A stretch of DNA of 11,800 nucleotides, taken from assembly GCA_029983575.1 (NCBI GenBank), contig JASBZE010000055.1:1-11800 (forward strand), read 5' to 3'. The DNA comes from Peptostreptococcaceae bacterium (GTDB taxonomy: Bacteria; Bacillota; Clostridia; Peptostreptococcales; Peptostreptococcaceae). The notes below the pieces were generated by a model, which searched no databases, was not told where the DNA came from, and worked only from the letters and a program-made list of their open reading frames with translations. Below are positions 7,849 to 11,800 of this stretch, one piece after another (the stretch's first letter is position 1; every line of letters begins with the position of its first letter). Made by a program: the position numbers and the translations under genes.

Positions 7849-9006
7849 CTACTTCACATCTCTCGGAGGTTTTGGCCCTATGTATTGATAATATCTTGAC
7901 TCAAGCATACCGTTGTATAGCTTCCTGTTTTTTGTTGAAGATTCGCCAAACTCCCTCTCGAAATCCTTATATGATGTAATGATATAGTAGGACCACGTTT
8001 TTAAATCCCTAAACCTATATCCCATATCCCTATATAGAGATTTAACACTTTCTTCATCTTCAAGCCTCTCACCATAAGGAGGATTTGTGATGATTACACC
8101 ATACTTCTCATCTGATTTAAAATTTCTGACATCAGCGACCTTAAATTCTATATACTCATCAACTCCAGCTATCTCAGCATTTTCTTTTGCTATTTCAATA
8201 GCCTCTTTGTCAATATCAAATCCGTAAATCTTAAAATCAAGGTCTTCTCTTATCTTTTCAAATGCCTCTTTCCTTACATCCCACCAATGGTTTTTATCTA
8301 GAGTCCTCCATTTTTCAGAAATGAACTCCCTGTTTAGCCCTGGGGCCATATTTAATTTGATCATCGCTGCTTCAATTGGTATTGTACCCGAACCACACAT
8401 TGGGTCTACTAATATTTTTCTGTTGTTTCTATACCAGTCGCTTAAGTTTATAAGCCCTGATGCCAGTGTTTCTCTTATCGGTGCCTTTGTCGAAACCTCC
8501 CTATAACCTCTCTTGTGTAAAGGCGACCCTGAAGTATCCAGGAGTATTGATACCCTGTCCTTATTTATAAATACAAATATAGGATATTCCTCCTTATCCT
8601 CTTTTACAAGCCCCCTGATATCATAGCTGTATTTTATTTTATCTACTATCGCTTTTTTTACTATACTTTGAATATCCGGTGTACTGGCGAGTTTTGATCT
8701 TATGGAAGCGGCTTTCTTTACTGGAAATTTTCCTCCGATTGGTATGTACTCCTTCCAATCTATTCTTTTAGTTTGCTCATATAAATCATCAAAACTCTTT
8801 GCTTCAAACTCATCTACTAATATATGAACCCTCTCGGCACACCTTAGCCAGATATTAGCCATTTGTATTCCTTTTTCTCCTACCTCAAAAGTAACCCTAC
8901 CGTCTTCTGTTTTTATTATTTTAAATCCTAAAGACTTTATCTCTTTTGAAAGCATCTTCTCCATTCCAAAAAAGCAAGGTGCAACCAAAGTGTATTTTTC
9001 TTTCAT
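7849..9006 (-). CDS. THUMP-domain class I SAM-dependent RNA methyltransferase (RlmL/YpsC type)
   Basis: A 385-residue RNA N2-guanine methyltransferase related to the N-terminal half of E. coli RlmL (23S rRNA G2445) and to B. subtilis YpsC. An N-terminal ferredoxin-like region and THUMP domain (about 45-157) end at DTSGSPLHKRGYR (157-169). The Rossmann domain follows with SAM motif I LVDPMCGSGTIP (199-210), acidic motif II in YGFDID (261-266) and catalytic motif IV TNPPYGERL (307-315). The open frame goes back to a TTG at 9018, but that codon overlaps the GGGAGG ribosome site; the ATG at 9004-9006, 4 bases downstream, is the real start. First gene of its operon, behind a clear promoter. The exact target (rRNA or tRNA m2G) is not decidable from sequence alone. 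Confidence 0.92.
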   Translation of the reverse strand: MKEKYTLVAPCFFGMEKMLSKEIKSLGFKIIKTEDGRVTFEVGEKGIQMANIWLRCAERVHILVDEFEAKSFDDLYEQTKRIDWKEYIPIGGKFPVKKAASIRSKLASTPDIQSIVKKAIVDKIKYSYDIRGLVKEDKEEYPIFVFINKDRVSILLDTSGSPLHKRGYREVSTKAPIRETLASGLINLSDWYRNNRKILVDPMCGSGTIPIEAAMIKLNMAPGLNREFISEKWRTLDKNHWWDVRKEAFEKIREDLDFKIYGFDIDKEAIEIAKENAEIAGVDEYIEFKVADVRNFKSDEKYGVIITNPPYGERLEDEESVKSLYRDMGYRFRDLKTWSYYIITSYKDFEREFGESSTKNRKLYNGMLESRYYQYIGPKPPRDVK

Positions 9007-9061
9007 ATATCCTCCCAAAAGTATCTATTTTCTGTAGTTTATTTTATGTTTTAATGTAATT

Positions 9062-9092
9062 AGTATAACACAAGTTAGGCTGAATTTGCCAA
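9062..9092 (-). promoter_or_regulatory. Extended -10 promoter of the methyltransferase/two-component/argG operon
   Basis: On the minus strand, TTGGCA (plus 9087-9092) is followed after 19 bases by TATACT (plus 9062-9067), preceded by TGT to make an extended -10. Transcription would begin near 9055, giving a 5' leader of about 50 bases before the ATG at 9006. Confidence 0.7.
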
Positions 9093-9146
9093 ATATTTAA
9101 TAAAAAGTGCTTATGTCGAGTCAGAAGACATTAATGAAATACAATA

Positions 9147-9231
9147 TTATAAATAGTATTTATAAAGAATAATAGCGATATTTTAGGATGAAAACAATAA
9201 AACAATATTACAAAAAATCTCAATTTGTAAT
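9147..9231. promoter_or_regulatory. Operator-like palindromes upstream of the operon promoter
   Basis: The gene-free stretch 9007-9429 holds, besides the promoter and terminator, two inverted repeats. One is a perfect 19-bp palindrome around a central G at 9147-9165 (half site TTATAAATA). The other is an 8-bp inverted repeat, ATTACAAA (9207-9214) and TTTGTAAT (9224-9231), with a 9-base gap. They lie about 55 and 115 bases upstream of the -35 element. A regulator-binding role is inference; the AT-rich sequence makes chance palindromes more likely. No gene is visible in the stretch. Confidence 0.35.
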
Positions 9232-9257
9232 TTCAATTTAAGACTTACATTTCATAC

Positions 9258-9294
9258 AAAAAAAGTACAATGATTTTCTCACTGTACTTTTTTT
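9258..9294 (-). terminator. Intrinsic terminator of the amino-acid ABC transporter operon
   Basis: AAAAAAAGTACA (9258-9269) and TGTACTTTTTTT (9283-9294) are perfect complements. An inner TGA/TCA stem and a 5-base loop continue the hairpin. The one odd position, 9270 against 9282, is a G-U pair in minus-strand RNA but A-C in plus-strand RNA, so the hairpin favours minus-strand transcripts. A seven-T run follows. It lies about 135 bases after the ATPase stop. Confidence 0.88.
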
Positions 9295-9360
9295 AGTATT
9301 ATAAAGTTACGTTACAATTAATAATATTTTTTAAATTTTTAATGGCTATATAGATTAAAT

Positions 9361-9459
9361 TAACCATTTATCTATTTTACCATCTACTAACTTATTCTAT
9401 TTATCTATTCTTCCATTATCTAACTTAGGTTATTCATCTATTCTTCCATCCACTAGTTT
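9361..9459 (-). repeat. Three in-frame 33-bp tandem copies of the ABC ATPase C-terminal codons
   Basis: Read on the minus strand, units are 9427-9459, 9394-9426 and 9361-9393. They translate as KLVDGRIDE-stop-P, KLDNGRIDK-stop-N and KLVDGKIDKWL, the last running two codons further to a TAA at 9355-9357. Unit 1 is the true end of the ATPase. The stop of unit 1 (TAA, 9430-9432) and of unit 2 (TAG, 9397-9399) sit at the same repeat position, where unit 3 has TGG. The copies have diverged by several substitutions but keep length and frame. Confidence 0.85.
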
Positions 9460-10077
9460 AATAATCTTGCCTCCTGTCATTTCAGCAAAAGGGATGTCGT
9501 GGGTAATGATGAGGACTGTCATTCCAGTACTTGAAAACCTCTTTATTATCTCCACTATCCTTTTTACCGTCTCTGGATCAAGAGCTGATGTCGGCTCATC
9601 AAAACACAGTACCTTTAGATTTAATGCACAAGATCTCGCTATTGCAACCCTCTGCTGTTGACCTCCAGAAAGTTCATGAGGATAGGCGTCTGCCTTTTCT
9701 TCCAAATCCACCATCTTAAGCAGTTTCATCGCTTTTTCCTTTGCCTGATTAACATCTTCTTTAAATACAAGAGTTGGTGAGGCTATGATGTTTTCCATTA
9801 CCGTCATATGAGGAAACAAGTTGAAATTTTGAAATACCATACCTACTTTTCCCCTTAGACCTTCTCTGTTATTTGAAGAGTCAACCTTAATTGAATCTAT
9901 TTCCATATATCCTTCGTCAAAACTCTCAAGTCCATTTATGCACCTAAGAAGTGTGGTCTTTCCCGCTCCTGATTTTCCTAGGACGACCCCAATTTCGCCC
10001 TCTTTTAGTTCGAAGCTAATCCCCTTAAGCACTTCGGTGTCACCAAATGACTTTCTCAAATTATCTATCTTTAACAT
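9430..10077 (-). CDS. Polar amino-acid ABC transporter ATP-binding protein (GlnQ/HisP type)
   Basis: A 215-residue ATPase that powers amino-acid uptake as a homodimer on the inner face of the membrane. Walker A GKSGAGKTT (34-42), Q-loop Gln83 in MVFQNFNLFPH, signature LSGGQ (136-140), Walker B VLCFDEP (156-162) with Glu161, D-loop SALD (164-167) and switch His193 are all present, so it should be active. It is about 25-30 residues shorter than typical GlnQ: it stops at KLVDGRIDE and lacks the usual GxPxxIFxNPxxxRTxxFL tail. The end lies within a 33-bp tandem repeat. AGGAGAG precedes the ATG and overlaps the permease stop, 9 bases away. It works with the permease and binding protein of the same operon. 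Confidence 0.94.
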   Translation of the reverse strand: MLKIDNLRKSFGDTEVLKGISFELKEGEIGVVLGKSGAGKTTLLRCINGLESFDEGYMEIDSIKVDSSNNREGLRGKVGMVFQNFNLFPHMTVMENIIASPTLVFKEDVNQAKEKAMKLLKMVDLEEKADAYPHELSGGQQQRVAIARSCALNLKVLCFDEPTSALDPETVKRIVEIIKRFSSTGMTVLIITHDIPFAEMTGGKIIKLVDGRIDE

Positions 10078-10086
10078 TTTTCTCTC

Positions 10087-10695
10087 CTAATAATAATTTA
10101 ATTTATTTTCTATAGTATTTAATACCTTTGTGAGTATACCTGTCATCAATAGGTATATAAGTCCCGCGTGCATAAGTGGTGTTAGTGATCCACTTCTAGT
10201 AGTAGCAATTTGAGCTAATCTCAAAATATCATTAAGTCCAAGTACGTATACAAGGGAAGTATCTTTCACCAAGGTAATTATTTCATTTGCAACTGATGGG
10301 AATACAATCTTTGTTACCTGAGGCAAGATGATTTTTCTATACATAGTCATCTTATCAAACCCAAGTACTTGACATGCCTCATATTGTCCTCTGTCGATAG
10401 ATTGGATACCACCTCTGAAAATCTCTGCGTAGTAAGCCGTGTAATTTAAAACAAAAGCGATTAAACACGACGGCAATCTGTCGAACACAATCCCCAATGA
10501 AGGCAAACCGAAAAATATTACGATCATTTGTAGAAGTAACGGCGTACCCCTCATCACAAATATATATAATTGTACGATTCTACTTAAAACCTTAAAGCGT
10601 GAAAGCCTCATCAAAGCCACCAAGAAACCCAGTGGCAATGAGAGGATAAGTGTAACGCCAAACACTATAAATACTATGATAGTCCCTTGTAACAT
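10087..10695 (-). CDS. Polar amino-acid ABC transporter permease (HisM/GlnP type)
   Basis: A 202-residue inner-membrane protein with about five hydrophobic segments, of the His/Glu/Gln/Arg/opine permease family. Visible motifs are MLQGTIIVF at the start, VMRGTPLLLQ (47-56), LNYTAYYAEIFRGGIQSI (84-100) and the EAA loop EACQVLGF..ILPQ (106-126), which docks the ATPase. It starts close to the LQGT motif and is some 10-15 residues shorter at the N-terminus than many relatives, but the first helix is present. The frame reaches a TTG at 10707; the ATG at 10695 was chosen because GGAGG lies 5 bases before it. Only one permease gene exists, so it presumably forms a homodimer. Between it and the binding-protein gene lie 178 bases full of degenerate repeats. 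Confidence 0.92.
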   Translation of the reverse strand: MLQGTIIVFIVFGVTLILSLPLGFLVALMRLSRFKVLSRIVQLYIFVMRGTPLLLQMIVIFFGLPSLGIVFDRLPSCLIAFVLNYTAYYAEIFRGGIQSIDRGQYEACQVLGFDKMTMYRKIILPQVTKIVFPSVANEIITLVKDTSLVYVLGLNDILRLAQIATTRSGSLTPLMHAGLIYLLMTGILTKVLNTIENKLNYY

Positions 10696-10726
10696 AACTT
10701 CCTCCAACTAATTCTAATTCAAATTT

Positions 10727-10847
10727 AACTTTATAATTTTACTTTATACTTTAATCTTTATACTCTGTATTTTAATTTTTATACTCTGTATTTTACAATT
10801 AATACTTTTAACTTTATGCTCTAATTTTTAAAACCTAACTTTATGCT
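10727..10847. repeat. Degenerate AT-rich tandem repeats between binding-protein and permease genes
   Basis: The clearest units are 10750-10770 and 10771-10791, 21 bp each and matching at 20 positions; each contains the small palindrome ATACTCTGTAT. Looser copies around a CTTTAT core flank them (10727-10749, 10796 onward). An 11-base element, AACTTTATGCT, appears at 10810-10820 and 10837-10847, 27 bases apart. No promoter or strong terminator is evident here, so the repeats lie in the transcribed spacer of the operon. Confidence 0.75.
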
Positions 10848-10873
10848 AGCAATTTATAAGCCTATATAACTTT

Positions 10874-11686
10874 CTATTTAAAGTATTTTGCATATATCTT
10901 GTCATAAGTTCCGTCTTTTTTAATCTCTTTTATTTTTTCATTAATTTCATCTCTAAACTTAGAGTCGCCTTTTCTAACAGCAACTACATATGTTTCAGTT
11001 CCTAGATCTCCATCGAGAACTTTATATTTTTCTGAACCTTTTTGGCTGATGTAATATCTGATTAGAACTTCATCTCCAACAACACCTTGAGTTCTTCCTA
11101 TCTCCATATCCCTTAGAGCTTTGTCAAAAGTATCGTACAGTCTAGCATCCTTATTTTTTAGAGATTCCTTAAATTCCTTGTTTCTTTCCAAAGCCTCATA
11201 CGCTGTAGAACCTTGTTGAGTACCAACTTCCTTGTCCTTTAAATCATCTAGTGAATTAATTCCTGAATCTGCCATTACCACTACTATTGTCTTGTTTTCC
11301 ATGTATGGTTCTGTATAGTCGACTATTTTCTTTCTCTCGTCATTTATTGAGTAACCATTCCAAAGCATATCTACTGTTCCCCTATCTAAACTAGCTTCTT
11401 TAGTTGCCCAGTCGATATTTTCAAAAGTTACTTCTTTTCCAAGTCTCTTAAATACTTCTTTTGCAAGGTCCACGTCAAATCCTGTCACCTCGTTGTTTTC
11501 ATCTAGAAATCCCATTGGTACGAATGTATTGTCCATTCCAACTATAACTGATGATTTCGCAGATGTGTCTCCCTTAGAGGATTTATCGTCTTTTGCTCCT
11601 TTATTTCCTCCACATCCTACTAATCCTACTGCCATTACTAACGCTAAAACTCCTACCCCTAATTTTTTCAATAAATTCTTTTTCAT
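10874..11686 (-). CDS. Amino-acid ABC transporter substrate-binding lipoprotein (SBP_bac_3 family)
   Basis: A 270-residue lipoprotein receptor that captures a polar amino acid outside the membrane and delivers it to the permease. The signal peptide has a hydrophobic core (9-22) and lipobox LVGC with Cys25, then a Gly/Lys/Ser/Asp linker (26-46). The bilobed domain (about 47-268) shows GFDVDLAKEVFKRLG (69-83), NGYSINDERKKIVDYTEPY (110-128) with Arg118, the residue that in this family holds the ligand carboxylate, and GVVGDEVL (201-208) with Asp205 for the ligand amine. The ligand side-chain specificity cannot be read; cystine, glutamine, histidine or arginine are all possible. AAAGGGG lies 7 bases before the ATG. 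First gene of the importer operon and probably its most abundant product. Confidence 0.94.
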   Translation of the reverse strand: MKKNLLKKLGVGVLALVMAVGLVGCGGNKGAKDDKSSKGDTSAKSSVIVGMDNTFVPMGFLDENNEVTGFDVDLAKEVFKRLGKEVTFENIDWATKEASLDRGTVDMLWNGYSINDERKKIVDYTEPYMENKTIVVVMADSGINSLDDLKDKEVGTQQGSTAYEALERNKEFKESLKNKDARLYDTFDKALRDMEIGRTQGVVGDEVLIRYYISQKGSEKYKVLDGDLGTETYVVAVRKGDSKFRDEINEKIKEIKKDGTYDKIYAKYFK

Positions 11687-11745
11687 TTCTTTCCCCTTTC
11701 TAAAAATACTTGAGAATAAAGTAATAATTACTGCATTAATTTATT

Positions 11746-11774
11746 AATATAAACTAAACATCTCGTAATTTTAA
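11746..11774 (-). promoter_or_regulatory. Possible promoter of the ABC transporter operon
   Basis: On the minus strand, TTAAAA (plus 11769-11774) and TATATT (plus 11746-11751) are 17 bases apart, 60 bases before the binding-protein ATG. The -35 matches only four of six consensus positions in a very AT-rich region, so this is a tentative call. Confidence 0.35.
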
Positions 11775-11778
11775 TAAT

Positions 11779-11800
11779 AAAAAAAGCCCTCGCACTCTGG
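11779..11800 (-). terminator. Right-edge half of a probable intrinsic terminator, cut by the window
   Basis: On the minus strand a GC-rich 15-mer ending GAGGGC (plus 11786-11800) runs straight into seven T residues (plus 11779-11785), then ATTATT. This is the 3' arm and T-run of a terminator hairpin whose 5' arm must lie beyond 11800. It could end the preceding gene or, about 90 bases before the binding-protein ATG, be the end of a regulatory leader. Confidence 0.5.

Noticed and set aside
10696..10707. TTG start for the permease, and likewise TTG at 9018 for the methyltransferase
   Set aside because: In both cases the TTG lies in or next to the Shine-Dalgarno sequence of a better ATG (10695 and 9006).
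1..11800. A defence system, prophage, integrative element or biosynthetic cluster
   Set aside because: All genes are housekeeping, transport or signalling types with similar composition and good ribosome sites; no integrase, transposase, nuclease or toxin-like gene is present.

Overview
This is an 11.8 kb stretch of AT-rich chromosome in which every supportable gene lies on the minus strand, so transcription runs from the right edge to the left. Strong AGGAGG-type ribosome binding sites, lipobox lipoproteins, an OmpR/PhoR-type two-component pair and low-GC codon use point to a Bacillota (Firmicute). An anaerobic clostridial or tissierellian lineage is my best guess, but the genus cannot be fixed from the sequence. 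I see no rRNA, tRNA, CRISPR array, transposase or phage gene.

The layout, in transcription order, is three blocks. Block 1 (about 11686 to 9258) is a polar amino-acid ABC importer: lipoprotein substrate-binding protein, membrane permease, ATPase, and a good intrinsic terminator at 9258-9294. Block 2 (about 9092 to 2985) starts at an extended -10 promoter. It holds a THUMP-domain RNA methyltransferase, a large lipoprotein with DxDxDG loops, a response regulator, a sensor histidine kinase and argG, and ends in a terminator at 2985-3010. The first four genes are separated by only 1 to 9 bases. argG follows after a 75-base leader with unusual inverted repeats. Block 3 (about 2978 to 8) has its own extended -10 promoter and carries miaB, a small charged lipoprotein and a LUD-domain protein. 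It ends at a bidirectional terminator that a convergent gene left of the window probably shares.

The functions are mostly housekeeping: RNA modification (THUMP methyltransferase, MiaB), envelope sensing (lipoprotein plus two-component system), amino-acid uptake and arginine synthesis (ArgG). I do not see a new multi-gene system. The unusual signals are non-coding. Three unrelated short tandem-repeat arrays each sit at or just after a stop codon. In one of them, 33-bp in-frame copies of the ABC ATPase C-terminus carry successive stop codons. The argG leader has three segments that can pair in two mutually exclusive ways, one of them next to the ribosome binding site. Four gene starts were moved downstream from the longest open frame (argG 4236, histidine kinase 5763, methyltransferase 9006, permease 10695), because a Shine-Dalgarno sequence sits at the internal ATG.
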